From: Ruminiclostridium sp.
Lineage (GTDB): Bacteria > Bacillota > Clostridia > Oscillospirales > Oscillospiraceae
DNA: 21,064 nucleotides
Direction: 5' to 3'
NCBI GenBank assembly: GCA_017560855.1
Contig: JAFZEB010000087.1
Coordinates: 1-21,064, forward strand
The notes under the pieces are model-generated. The model ran no database searches. It was not told the DNA's origin and worked only from the letters and a program-made list of their open reading frames with translations. Below are positions 1 through 7,363 of the stretch, in pieces; the stretch's first letter is position 1; each line of letters begins with the position of its first letter. Made by a program: the position numbers and the translations under genes.

Positions 1-257
1 ATGCCTGGGACGACCTGCCCCAGGACAAGCTCTCCGGCAGCTATAACCCCATTCTGGCCCGGTTCGGCGAAGAGGCCCAGGAACAGAAGGACTACATACG
101 CAATACCCTTCACGATTCTCTGGGGGTGGCGGACACCGCTTTTACCCTCCTGGACTGGGGAGCGTGGGAACCCCTTCTGGGCCATATCCTGGGCACGGGC
201 CTTCACGCTGTGGAGGAGGCCGTGTTCACCGGTCAGTGGAAGAAAAAACAGAAATAA
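1..257 (+). CDS. C-terminal part of a DUF5685-like protein (5' partial)
   Basis: An open frame enters from the left edge (codons start at position 3) and stops at TAA 255-257, giving about 84 residues. The segment has a D-rich start (AWDDLPQDKLSG), a helix containing YIRNTLHDSLGVADTAFTLLDW and a basic end (GQWKKKQK). Weak similarity in style to the C-terminus of the DUF5685 family, and the J-domain gene 28 bases downstream, suggest that assignment, because I recall the two being neighbours in clostridia. The function of DUF5685 is unknown. A different reading of the same bases, starting with the ATG at position 1, runs into the next gene and is a shadow. The N-terminus, where the family's cysteines would lie, is outside the window, so the family call is moderate at best. 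Confidence 0.5.
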   Translation, partial: AWDDLPQDKLSGSYNPILARFGEEAQEQKDYIRNTLHDSLGVADTAFTLLDWGAWEPLLGHILGTGLHAVEEAVFTGQWKKKQK

Positions 258-284
258 CCACACCAAATGTAAGGAGACTATACT

Positions 285-887
285 ATGAACGATCCCTATT
301 CCGTCCTGGGTGTCAGCTCGTCTGCCAGTGACGAGGAGATCAAAAAGGCATACCGGGAGCTGGTGAAGAAGTACCACCCCGACAACTATGCCAACAACCC
401 CCTGGCCGACCTGGCTGAGGATAAGATGAAAGAGGTCAACGAGGCCTACGATGCCATCGTGAAGATGCGCACCCAGGGGGGCGGCTACCGGACTTCCGGC
501 CATGCCGGCGGCAGCCAGGGCTATGGCGGCGGCCAGAGCTACGGCAATCAGGGGAGCTATAACAATGTGAGCTTCCAGCAGGTCCGTCTCCTCATCAACC
601 AGAACAACCTGGGTGAGGCAGAGCGGATCCTCCGCAGCAGCCCCAGCCAGACCGCTGAGTGGTACTACCTGATGGGCACCATCGCTTACCGCAAGGGCTG
701 GATGGACGATGCCCGCCAGAACTTCTACACTGCCTGCAGCATGGATCCCACCAACATGGAGTACCGCCAGGCCATGAACAGCATGAACATGCAGGGGGGG
801 CGGGGCATGTACCGCGGCAACAGCAATGACATGTGGAACCTGTGCGCCGCTCTGGCCTGCATGGACTGCATGTGCGACGCCTGCTGA
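285..887 (+). CDS. J-domain (DnaJ-like) protein with TPR-like region and Cys-rich tail
   Basis: This 200-residue protein starts with a J domain (residues 3-65) carrying the HPD signature at H31-P32-D33, the loop that stimulates the ATPase of a DnaK/Hsp70 partner. A Gly/Ser/Tyr-rich linker follows (about 65-100). Next comes a helical TPR-like segment (about 105-170) with a repeat of the WYYLMGTIAYRKGWMDDARQNF type. The last 18 residues hold five cysteines (NLCAALACMDCMCDAC). The zinc-finger and C-terminal substrate domains of true DnaJ are absent, so it is a specialised co-chaperone. The start is ATG 285, eight bases after AAGGAG at 271-276. It probably forms an operon with the DUF5685-like gene just upstream. 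The client is unknown. The cysteine tail could bind metal or a membrane, but nothing in the sequence proves this. Confidence 0.85.
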   Translation: MNDPYSVLGVSSSASDEEIKKAYRELVKKYHPDNYANNPLADLAEDKMKEVNEAYDAIVKMRTQGGGYRTSGHAGGSQGYGGGQSYGNQGSYNNVSFQQVRLLINQNNLGEAERILRSSPSQTAEWYYLMGTIAYRKGWMDDARQNFYTACSMDPTNMEYRQAMNSMNMQGGRGMYRGNSNDMWNLCAALACMDCMCDAC

Positions 888-897
888 TTGAAGTAGG

Positions 898-1106
898 TTC
901 CTCCCCTTGTCAGAGAAATGGCTTTGACAATGGAACGACCTCAGGCTCCCTTGTGCAAAGGGAGCTGGCAGCCGTCAGGCTGACTGAGGGATTGTGCGGC
1001 AGAAAGCTGCCGATTCAATCAAGAGTTCAGGCGAATTCGCAACTTTTTCGAGACAACCCCTCCGCCTCGCATAAGCTCGGCACCTCCCCTTGCACAGGGG
1101 AGGCTT
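898..1106. repeat. Extragenic long imperfect inverted repeat with nested hairpins
   Basis: The gap before yicC (888-1157) contains no gene. Its left arm (944-995) and right arm (1053-1106) are related in inverted orientation. Each has a tip hairpin with an 8-bp stem and 5-base loop (GCTCCCTT/AAGGGAGC at 945-965; CCTCCCCT/AGGGGAGG at 1083-1103). A conserved inner block follows, ending in GAGGGATTGT on the left and the complement of ACAACCCCTC on the right. Between the arms lie a perfect 6-bp hairpin (CGGCAG-AAAG-CTGCCG, 997-1012) and the palindrome GCGAATTCGC (1031-1040). A further CCTCCCCTTG half-copy starts at about 900, with a TTGTCA/TGACAA stem at 907-930. It resembles the dispersed extragenic palindromic elements of gut clostridia. 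Only one copy is visible here, so the repeat status is inferred. Confidence 0.6.
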
Positions 1107-1157
1107 AGAGGGTTCTAAATCCAGACTTTTTCAATCAATGAAATTGAGGTGTTTCTC

Positions 1158-2036
1158 TTGATTCGAAGCATGACCGGTTACGGCAGAGGCGAAGCCGTCC
1201 TCCACGACCGTACCATTACCGTGGAACTCCGGGCCGTGAACAACCGCTACCTGGACTGTTCCGTAAAAATTCCCCGTCTCTATGTCTTTGCCGAAGAGAC
1301 CATCAAGTCCGCCGTCCAGAAGCGTGTGGCCCGTGGTAAGATGGACGTCTTCGTGTCCATTGATGCCACCGCCGCCGACAAGGTGGCCGTGTCCCTGAAC
1401 CGCCCCGTGGCCGACGGCTACTACACCGCTCTGACCCAGATGCGGGACGCCTACGGCCTGCGGGATGATATCTCTGTTTCCCTGCTGTCCCGGTTCCCCG
1501 ATGTGTTCCTGGTGGAAAAGGAGCAGGGGGATGCTGATGTCATCGCCGGCGACATCGCCCAGGTCCTGTCCATGGCCCTGGACGACTTCAACGCCATGCG
1601 TGAGCGGGAAGGCGAGAAGCTGGCCCAGGATGTCCGGGACAAGGCGGCCAACATCGAGGCCCTTCTGGCCAAGGTGGAGGAGCGTTCCCCCAACTCTGTG
1701 GCGGAGTACCGGGAAAAGCTCCGTGCCCGCATGGCAGAGGTCCTGGCCAACACCCAGATCGACGAGTCCCGCATCCTCACCGAGGCGGCCATCTTCGCCG
1801 ACAAGGTGGCTGTGGACGAGGAGACCGTCCGCCTCCACAGCCATCTGTCCCAGCTGGAAGAGATGCTGGCCCAGGGCGGCCCCATTGGCCGCAAGCTGGA
1901 CTTCCTGATCCAGGAGTTCAACCGGGAGGCCAACACCATCGGCTCCAAGTGCAGCGATGTGGAGATGTCCCGCATCGTGGTGGATATCAAGGGCGAGATC
2001 GAGAAGATCCGCGAGCAGGTCCAGAACATCGAGTAA
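1158..2036 (+). CDS. yicC: YicC/YloC family endoribonuclease
   Basis: This 292-residue protein has the family N-terminus MIRSMTGYGRGEA, the block VELRAVNNRYLD, and the C-terminal DUF1732 region with PIGRKLDFLIQEFNREANTIGSK. Length and both domains fit YicC (YloC in Bacillus), now described as an RNA endonuclease. I chose the TTG at 1158 because it yields the family-typical N-terminus and lies six bases after GAGGTG (1146-1151). A GTG at 1149 in the same frame would overlap that ribosome binding site. The gene opens the long syntenic run and remA follows 12 bases later, as in Bacillus subtilis. No clear promoter is visible in the palindrome-filled gap upstream. Confidence 0.93.
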   Translation: MIRSMTGYGRGEAVLHDRTITVELRAVNNRYLDCSVKIPRLYVFAEETIKSAVQKRVARGKMDVFVSIDATAADKVAVSLNRPVADGYYTALTQMRDAYGLRDDISVSLLSRFPDVFLVEKEQGDADVIAGDIAQVLSMALDDFNAMREREGEKLAQDVRDKAANIEALLAKVEERSPNSVAEYREKLRARMAEVLANTQIDESRILTEAAIFADKVAVDEETVRLHSHLSQLEEMLAQGGPIGRKLDFLIQEFNREANTIGSKCSDVEMSRIVVDIKGEIEKIREQVQNIE

Positions 2037-2048
2037 GGGGGCCATCTC

Positions 2049-2312
2049 GTGAAGCTCATCAACATCGGCTTTGGCAACATGGTCTCCGCCAATCGGCTCA
2101 TCGCCGTGGTGAGTCCGGAGTCTGCCCCCATCAAGCGTATGGTCCAGGAGGCCAGAGAGCGGGGGAACCTGGTGGATGCCAGCTATGGCCGCCGGACCCG
2201 TGCGGTCCTTATTACCGACAGCGATCACATCATCCTCTCCGCGCTGCAGCCCGAGACACTGGCCGGGCGTTGGAACGGCCGCGAAGAGGTCCAGGGGGAG
2301 GAAGAAGAATGA
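2049..2312 (+). CDS. remA: RemA-like regulator (extracellular matrix regulator, DUF370)
   Basis: This small 87-residue protein begins MKLINIGFGNMVSANRLIAV and contains the conserved SAPIKRMVQEARERG and DASYGRRTRAVLITDS blocks of RemA (YlzA). In Bacillus subtilis RemA is a DNA-binding activator of biofilm matrix and osmoprotection operons that assembles into oligomeric rings. In clostridia its targets are mostly unknown. It starts at GTG 2049 with AAGGGGG just upstream, and its stop overlaps the gmk start by four bases (ATGA), so gmk is probably translationally coupled. The position between yicC and gmk matches Bacillus and supports the call. The acidic end (EEVQGEEEE) is not part of the conserved core. 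Confidence 0.93.
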   Translation: MKLINIGFGNMVSANRLIAVVSPESAPIKRMVQEARERGNLVDASYGRRTRAVLITDSDHIILSALQPETLAGRWNGREEVQGEEEE

Positions 2313-2914
2313 ATCAAGGCAGTCTCATCGTGCTCTCCGGTTTCTCCGGCGCAGGCAAGAGCACGGTCATCAACCAGGTCCTGGCCCAGCGGCCCGAGAT
2401 CTATTTTTCCATTTCCTTCACCACCCGGCAGCCCCGGGCCGGTGAGGTCAATGGTGTGAACTACAATTTTGTCACCCGCGAGGAGTTCGAAGCCCGTATT
2501 GAACGGGGCGAGTTCCTGGAGTATGCCCAGTACAATGGCAACTATTACGGCACCTCCATGGCCGTCCTTCGTGAGAAGATGGCCCAGGGCATCGACGTGA
2601 TCCTGGACATCGAGGTCCAGGGTGCGGCACTGGTCCGGGAGAAGATGCCCGAGTCCATTTCCGGCTTCATCGTGCCCCCCTCTTTCCAGCACCTGGAGGA
2701 CCGTCTCCGTGGCCGTGGTACCGACGATGAGGAGACCATCCAGAAGCGTCTGGACATTGCCCGGGTGGAAGCAAAGGAAGTTCCCAAGTACGACTACATC
2801 ATCCTGAACGATGCGGTGGAAAACGCCGTGGCCCAGGTCTTTGCCATCCTGGATGCCGCTCGCTGCCGCACCCAGGGACGGATGGATTTATTAGAAGATT
2901 TTAAAGGAGAGTAA
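2309..2914 (+). CDS. gmk: Guanylate kinase
   Basis: This 201-residue enzyme phosphorylates GMP (and dGMP) to GDP with ATP, an essential step of purine nucleotide supply. The Walker A loop is GFSGAGKST (residues 11-19). The GMP-binding region follows with FSISFTTRQPRAGEVNGVNY and the EFLEYAQYNGNYYGTS block, then DVILDIEVQGA (acceptor-binding and catalytic region) and the lid arginines in RLRGRGTDDEETIQKRL. Length is normal for the family. The ATG at 2309 sits inside the end of remA with GGGGGAGGAAG in front of it. The gmk-rpoZ pair is conserved across many bacteria and fits here, with six bases separating them. Confidence 0.97.
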   Translation: MNQGSLIVLSGFSGAGKSTVINQVLAQRPEIYFSISFTTRQPRAGEVNGVNYNFVTREEFEARIERGEFLEYAQYNGNYYGTSMAVLREKMAQGIDVILDIEVQGAALVREKMPESISGFIVPPSFQHLEDRLRGRGTDDEETIQKRLDIARVEAKEVPKYDYIILNDAVENAVAQVFAILDAARCRTQGRMDLLEDFKGE

Positions 2915-2920
2915 TGCGTT

Positions 2921-3190
2921 ATGATGCTGTATCCCGCAATGAATGAACTGTTAGCCCAGGTCCCCAGCCGCTATAAGCTGGTGAACGTGGTGGCCGCCCG
3001 TGCCCGTCAGATTGCCGTCGAGGCCGACGAGCAGGGCATCATGCTGGAGGATAAGCCTGTCAGCATTGCCGTCCGTGAGATCGCCGAGGGCAAGGTCCCC
3101 CAGGAACCCGTGATCGAGGAAGCTGTCCTGGAGGAAGAAGTGTTTGAGGAAGACTTTGAAGAGGAAGTCTTCGAGGACGAGGCAGAATAA
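2921..3190 (+). CDS. rpoZ: RNA polymerase omega subunit
   Basis: This 89-residue protein has the omega core: YPAMNELLAQVPSRYKLVNVVAARARQI followed by PVSIAVREIAEGKV. Omega binds the beta' C-terminus and helps fold and assemble RNA polymerase. The core ends at about residue 60, and a strongly acidic tail of about 28 residues (repeats of EEEVFEEDFEEEVFEDE) follows. Two adjacent ATGs (2921 and 2924) are possible starts. AAGGAGA at 2904-2910 suits either one. An earlier ATG at 2914 opens only a short dead frame. The gene lies directly after gmk, the usual order. In Bacillus coaBC follows, but here priA follows after 34 bases. Confidence 0.93.
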   Translation: MMLYPAMNELLAQVPSRYKLVNVVAARARQIAVEADEQGIMLEDKPVSIAVREIAEGKVPQEPVIEEAVLEEEVFEEDFEEEVFEDEAE

Positions 3191-3224
3191 GCCTCTATAA
3201 ACGGAAGGAGGAGAGGGCAGGACC

Positions 3225-5690
3225 ATGTTACTAGCCAAAATCGCCCTTTCCGCCGCCACCTTTTCCATTGACCGGCCCTACTCCTACGCCGTTCCCAAAG
3301 AACTGGAGGGGAAGCTCCAGCCCGGTATGCGGGTGCTGGTCCCCTTCGGTACCGGCAACCGTCCCAGCGAGGGTCTGGTCCTCTCCCTGGAGGAGGGGGA
3401 GCCTGCGGTAAAGGTGAAAAAGGTACGCACCCTTCTGGACGAACAGCCTGTGCTGGATGCCAAAGGTCTGCGGCTGGTTCTCTGGATGCGGGAGCGTTTC
3501 TTCTGCACCGTCTATGCCGCCGCCATGACCATGCTTCCCACGGGGCTATGGTATGACCTGAAGGAGGGCTATGCCCTTGCGCCCGGTCTGGACCGGGAGG
3601 AGGCCTATGCCGCCACCGAGGGAAGTCCCAAGCAGCGGCAGATTTTGGAGATCCTCTACGCCAACGGCGGACGGATCGACCTGGAAAAGCTCAAGGCCAT
3701 CCCCGACCTGAAGGACCCCCGTGGGACCCTGCGGGAGATGGAAAAGGCGGGGCTCACCCAAAAGGAGACCCAGGCCAAGCGAAAGGTGGGGGACAAGACC
3801 GAAAAGGTGGCCCATCTGGCCATGAAGCCGGAGGACGCCCTGGCCCTGACTGAGTCCAAGCGGAAGACGGCCCCCATGCGCTATGCCATCACGGAGCTGC
3901 TGTGCAATCTGGGCAGCGCCAGCGTGAAGGAACTGTGCTACTTTACGGGAGCCTCCCAGCAGACGGTGAAGTCCCTGGCCAGGAGCGGCGTCCTTACCCT
4001 GGAGGAGCAGGCGGTCTTTCGGCGGGAACTGCCCCGGACCGGGGAAGTCACCCCCCTGCACACCCTGAATGCCCAGCAGCAGCGGGCCTATGAAGGCCTG
4101 TCCCAGCTGATGGACACGGGAAAGCCCCAGGCGGCCCTGCTCTACGGGGTCACCGGCAGCGGCAAGACCCAGGTCTACCTCCACCTGATCCAAAAGATTT
4201 TGGACCAGGGCAGAGGGGCCATCGTCATGGTGCCTGAGATCGCCCTGACCCCCAGCCTGCTCCAGATCTTTATTTCCCATTTTGGACGGAAGGTAGCCAT
4301 CCTCCACAGCTGCCTGTCTGTGGGCCAGCGTTACGATGAATGGAAGCGTATCCGGGAGGGCCTGGCCCCCGTGGTCATCGGCACCCGGTCCGCTGTTTTT
4401 GCCCCTCTGCCCGACCCGGGCCTCATCATTCTGGATGAGGAGCAGGAGGGGAGCTACCAGTCCGAGAGCATGGTCCGTTACCATGCCCGGGAGGTGGCAA
4501 AATTCCGCTGTACCCAGCACGGGGGCCTTCTCCTGCTGGGATCGGCAACTCCAGGTGTGGACAGCCGATACGCCGCCGAGACCGGCCAGTATCACCTGTT
4601 TACCCTGGACCAGCGCTACAATACCCAGGCCATGCCCCCGGTCCATATCGTGGACATGAAGCCTGAGCTTCGGAAGGGGAACGACTCCGGGTTGTCCCAG
4701 TTCCTTCTGGAGGAATTGGAAGAAAACTTCCGGCGGGGAGAGCAGAGCATCCTCTTTCTCAACCGCCGGGGCAACAGCCGGATGGTGGCCTGCGGCGACT
4801 GCGGGCAGGTCCCTGCCTGTCCCCGGTGCTCCGTCCACCTGACCTACCACAGCGCCAACGGGCGGCTCATGTGTCACTACTGCGGCCATTCCGAGCCCCT
4901 GCCCGACCTGTGCCCCCAATGCTATGGGCGGCTCAGGATGATCGGCATGGGGACCCAGAAGCTCCAGGAGGAGCTCCAGGCCCGTTACCCCGATGTGGAG
5001 ATCATGCGGATGGATGCCGACACCATCTCTGCCACCCAGTCCCACGAGGTCCTGCTGGACCGGTTCCGAAAGAAAAAGATCCCCGTCCTTCTGGGCACCC
5101 AGATGGTGGCCAAGGGCCTGGACTTTCCCGATGTGACCCTGGTGGGCGTGGTGGATGCCGACCTGTCCCTCTATGCCGACAGCTACCGGGCCGCCGAGCG
5201 GACCTTCTCCCTCCTCACCCAGGTGGTGGGCCGGGCAGGCCGCGGAGAAAAGCCCGGACGGGCCGTCCTGCAAACCTGGACCCCGGACAACGACGTCATC
5301 ACCCTGGCCGCCCGCCAGGACTACGATGCCTTCTACGAGGGGGAGCGGGAGATGCGAAGTCTCCTTCTGTTTCCGCCCTTTGTGGACCTCTTCCGGCTCA
5401 CCGTCACCGGCCCGGAGGAGAACCAGGTCCTCAGGCTCTGTGCCGTCCTTCGACGCAGTCTGGAACCCTGGGTGAAGGCCAAACAGGACCAGGGTCAGAC
5501 CATCCAGGTCCTGGGACCCGCCCCGGCAGGGGTTTTGAAAGTCAACAACCGTTACCGGTACTGCATCATGTTGAAGGGCCGGAACGACAAAGATACCCGG
5601 GCCATTCTGGCCCAACTGATTCGAACAGCCCAGCAGGACAAGGTCAACCGCGGCCTGTCTGTGCTGATCGATGTGAATCCGATGGACTAA
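3225..5690 (+). CDS. priA: Primosomal protein N' (PriA helicase), replication restart
   Basis: This 821-residue superfamily 2 helicase recognises stalled or repaired forks and loads the replicative helicase. The N-terminal DNA-binding domain is residues 1-105 (VDRPYSY-like start, here IDRPYSYAVP). The winged-helix region follows, then Walker A GVTGSGKT (308-315) and motif II LDEEQEGSYQ. Zinc cysteines lie at 523, 526, 532, 535, 550, 553, 563 and 566. The second RecA lobe contains GTQMVAKGLDFPDVTLVGV and QVVGRAGRGEKPG. Motif II reads DEEQ (404-407) rather than the usual DEEH. The start ATG 3225 has GGAAGGAGG upstream. Its length is typical, and it sits before def and fmt as in Bacillus. Confidence 0.97.
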   Translation: MLLAKIALSAATFSIDRPYSYAVPKELEGKLQPGMRVLVPFGTGNRPSEGLVLSLEEGEPAVKVKKVRTLLDEQPVLDAKGLRLVLWMRERFFCTVYAAAMTMLPTGLWYDLKEGYALAPGLDREEAYAATEGSPKQRQILEILYANGGRIDLEKLKAIPDLKDPRGTLREMEKAGLTQKETQAKRKVGDKTEKVAHLAMKPEDALALTESKRKTAPMRYAITELLCNLGSASVKELCYFTGASQQTVKSLARSGVLTLEEQAVFRRELPRTGEVTPLHTLNAQQQRAYEGLSQLMDTGKPQAALLYGVTGSGKTQVYLHLIQKILDQGRGAIVMVPEIALTPSLLQIFISHFGRKVAILHSCLSVGQRYDEWKRIREGLAPVVIGTRSAVFAPLPDPGLIILDEEQEGSYQSESMVRYHAREVAKFRCTQHGGLLLLGSATPGVDSRYAAETGQYHLFTLDQRYNTQAMPPVHIVDMKPELRKGNDSGLSQFLLEELEENFRRGEQSILFLNRRGNSRMVACGDCGQVPACPRCSVHLTYHSANGRLMCHYCGHSEPLPDLCPQCYGRLRMIGMGTQKLQEELQARYPDVEIMRMDADTISATQSHEVLLDRFRKKKIPVLLGTQMVAKGLDFPDVTLVGVVDADLSLYADSYRAAERTFSLLTQVVGRAGRGEKPGRAVLQTWTPDNDVITLAARQDYDAFYEGEREMRSLLLFPPFVDLFRLTVTGPEENQVLRLCAVLRRSLEPWVKAKQDQGQTIQVLGPAPAGVLKVNNRYRYCIMLKGRNDKDTRAILAQLIRTAQQDKVNRGLSVLIDVNPMD

Positions 5691-5692
5691 CG

Positions 5693-5866
5693 TTTCGAAA
5701 AAGCAAGCTTTTTCGAAAGAAGGATCGCACCCCTCTGCGCGCGCCCTTTGGGCACACTGGAGGGCGAGAAGAGTTTTTTGGCACGCACATGTCGCGCCAA
5801 AAAACAAACCAGACTTTATTTCGCCGCTGCGGCGGCGAAACTCTACGAGGTTTTACGATGCATCGT
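5693..5866. repeat. Palindrome-rich intergenic element between priA and def
   Basis: The 225-base gap after priA holds no convincing gene. It has a string of perfect or near-perfect palindromes: TTTCGAAAAAGC/GCTTTTTCGAAA (12-bp stem, 5693-5718) starting two bases after the priA stop; GTTTTTTGGC/GCCAAAAAAC (10-bp stem, 5773-5805); TTTCGCCGC/GCGGCGAAA (9-bp stem, 5819-5840); and ACGATGCATCGT (5855-5866). A CGCCCT/AGGGCG pair lies near 5741-5766. None has the stem-then-T-run arrangement of a normal terminator on the plus strand, so transcription probably continues into def. It could be a mobile extragenic element or an RNA-processing region. I cannot tell from one copy. Confidence 0.5.
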
Positions 5867-5915
5867 GAAGCCCGTGGCTGAACAAACATACTCAAGAAAA
5901 GGAAGGAATTTTATC

Positions 5916-6419
5916 ATGGTTAAGACTATTCTGCAGAAGGGCGATCCCGCTCTGACCAAGGTTTGCCACCCCGTCGTCAACTTTGACGCCAAGCTCCACA
6001 CCCTGCTGGACGACATGAAGGACACCCTCATCAAGTCCGGCGGCCTGGGTCTGGCTGCTCCCCAGATCGGCATCCTGCGCCGCGTGGTTCTGGTCATGGA
6101 CGAGGACGAGCAGTATCTGGAACTGGTGAACCCCGAGATCGTCAGCACCGAGGGTGAGCAGGAAGGCCTGGAAGGCTGCCTGTCCCTGGCCGGTCTGTAC
6201 GGTCTGGTCACCCGCCCCATGAAGGTGAAGATCAAGGCCCAGGACCGCTACGGCAACCCCGTGGAGTACGAGCGGGAAGGCATCACTGCCCGCTGCTTCT
6301 GCCACGAGACCGACCACCTGGACGGCCATATGTACAACGAGCTGTGCGAAGTCCTCATGACCGAGGCTGACATCGAGGCCATGCTGGAGCGCGGTGATCT
6401 GGAGGTCGACGAAGACTGA
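5916..6419 (+). CDS. def: Peptide deformylase
   Basis: This 167-residue metalloenzyme removes the formyl group from the N-terminal methionine of new proteins. All three family motifs are present: GLGLAAPQ (43-50), EGCLS (86-90, metal ligand C88) and HETDH (130-134, metal ligands H130 and H134, catalytic E131). I start it at ATG 5916, eight bases after GGAAGGA (5901-5907), giving MVKTILQKGDPAL. The open frame extends upstream to 5748 through the palindrome element, but that extension does not look like protein. The stop TGA overlaps the fmt ATG by one base, so the deformylase and the formylase that creates its substrate are coupled. Confidence 0.97.
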   Translation: MVKTILQKGDPALTKVCHPVVNFDAKLHTLLDDMKDTLIKSGGLGLAAPQIGILRRVVLVMDEDEQYLELVNPEIVSTEGEQEGLEGCLSLAGLYGLVTRPMKVKIKAQDRYGNPVEYEREGITARCFCHETDHLDGHMYNELCEVLMTEADIEAMLERGDLEVDED

Positions 6420-7339
6420 TGAAGATCCTGTTCATGGGCACCCCTGACTTTGCGGTGCCCTCCCTCCAGGCTCTCATCGAAGCCGGCCACGAGATCGTGG
6501 GCGTCTTCACCCAGCCTGACAAGCCCAAGAACCGGGGCATGAAGCTCCTGCCCACCCCTGTGAAGGTGGTTGCCCTGGAGCACGACATCCCTGTCTTCCA
6601 GCCCACCAAGCTGCGGGACGGCACCGCCCTGGAGACCATCCAGGGTCTGGCCCCCGACCTCATCGTGGTGGCCGCCTATGGCCGGATCCTCCCCCAGGAG
6701 ATCCTGGACTACCCCAAGCTGGGCTGCATCAACGTCCATTCCTCTCTGCTGCCCAAGTACCGTGGCTCTGCCCCCATCCACTGGGCCATCCTCAACGGCG
6801 ATGCCGAGAGCGGCGTCACCATCATGAACGTGGTCCTGGAGCTGGATGCCGGTGACATCATCTCCCAGGCCGTGACCCCCATCGACCCCGATGAGACCGT
6901 GGAGACCCTCCACGACCGTCTGGCCGATATGGGCGCCAAGCTCCTGGTGGACACCGTGGTGTCCATCGAAAACGGCACCGCCACCCAGACCCCCCAGCAG
7001 GCCGACCTGGTGACCCACGCCCCCATGCTGAGCCGTGCCCTGTCTCCCATGGACTTCACCCGTCCCGCCCGGGAGCTTCACAACCAAGTCCGCGGCCTCA
7101 TTCCCTGGCCTGCAGCCGTTACCGAGCTGAACGGTACCCGCTGCAAGATCTTCTCCACCTCTGTGCTGGAGGAGACCACCGGGAAGGCCCCCGGCACCGT
7201 CATCGCTGCCGATAAGAAGGGTCTGAAGATCGCCTGCGGCGGCGGCACTGTCCTGCAGATCAACGAGCTCCAGGCCGACGGCGGCAAGCGCCTGAAGGCT
7301 GCCGACTACCTGCGGGGCCACCCCATTCCTGTTGAATAA
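6419..7339 (+). CDS. fmt: Methionyl-tRNA formyltransferase
   Basis: This 306-residue enzyme transfers a formyl group from 10-formyl-tetrahydrofolate to initiator Met-tRNA. The N-terminal Rossmann-like domain starts MKILFMGTPDFAVPSL. The folate-site signature INVHSSLLPKYRGSAPIHWA contains N105 and H107, and D143 lies in LELDAGDI; these match the catalytic Asn-His-Asp triad. The C-terminal OB-like tRNA-binding domain runs from about residue 205 (LSPMDFTRPARELHNQVRGLIPWP). Length is normal. The ATG overlaps the def stop by one base. The def-fmt pair followed by rsmB is the conserved order in Firmicutes. Confidence 0.97.
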   Translation: MKILFMGTPDFAVPSLQALIEAGHEIVGVFTQPDKPKNRGMKLLPTPVKVVALEHDIPVFQPTKLRDGTALETIQGLAPDLIVVAAYGRILPQEILDYPKLGCINVHSSLLPKYRGSAPIHWAILNGDAESGVTIMNVVLELDAGDIISQAVTPIDPDETVETLHDRLADMGAKLLVDTVVSIENGTATQTPQQADLVTHAPMLSRALSPMDFTRPARELHNQVRGLIPWPAAVTELNGTRCKIFSTSVLEETTGKAPGTVIAADKKGLKIACGGGTVLQINELQADGGKRLKAADYLRGHPIPVE

Positions 7340-7363
7340 ACTGTCCGAAAGGAGGGACGGATC

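Noticed and set aside
833..1108. Open frame of 91 codons overlapping the J-domain gene end and the repeat
   Set aside because: It reads through palindromic repeat sequence, has no ribosome binding site and resembles no protein.
1949..2312. Upstream-extended gmk frame beginning inside yicC
   Set aside because: It is out of frame with yicC and remA and gives an Arg/Gly-rich sequence until the real guanylate kinase start at 2309.
3546..5807. Long open frame on the minus strand across priA (about 750 codons), and a similar 678-codon frame opposite the PASTA kinase at 10477-12513
   Set aside because: These are products of GC-rich codon bias. Their translations are low-complexity Gly/Leu/His/Gln-rich without domains, and they lie opposite clearly identified genes.
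5748..5915. N-terminal extension of the def frame
   Set aside because: It runs through palindromic DNA, has no family similarity, and the good ribosome binding site and family start are at 5901-5918.
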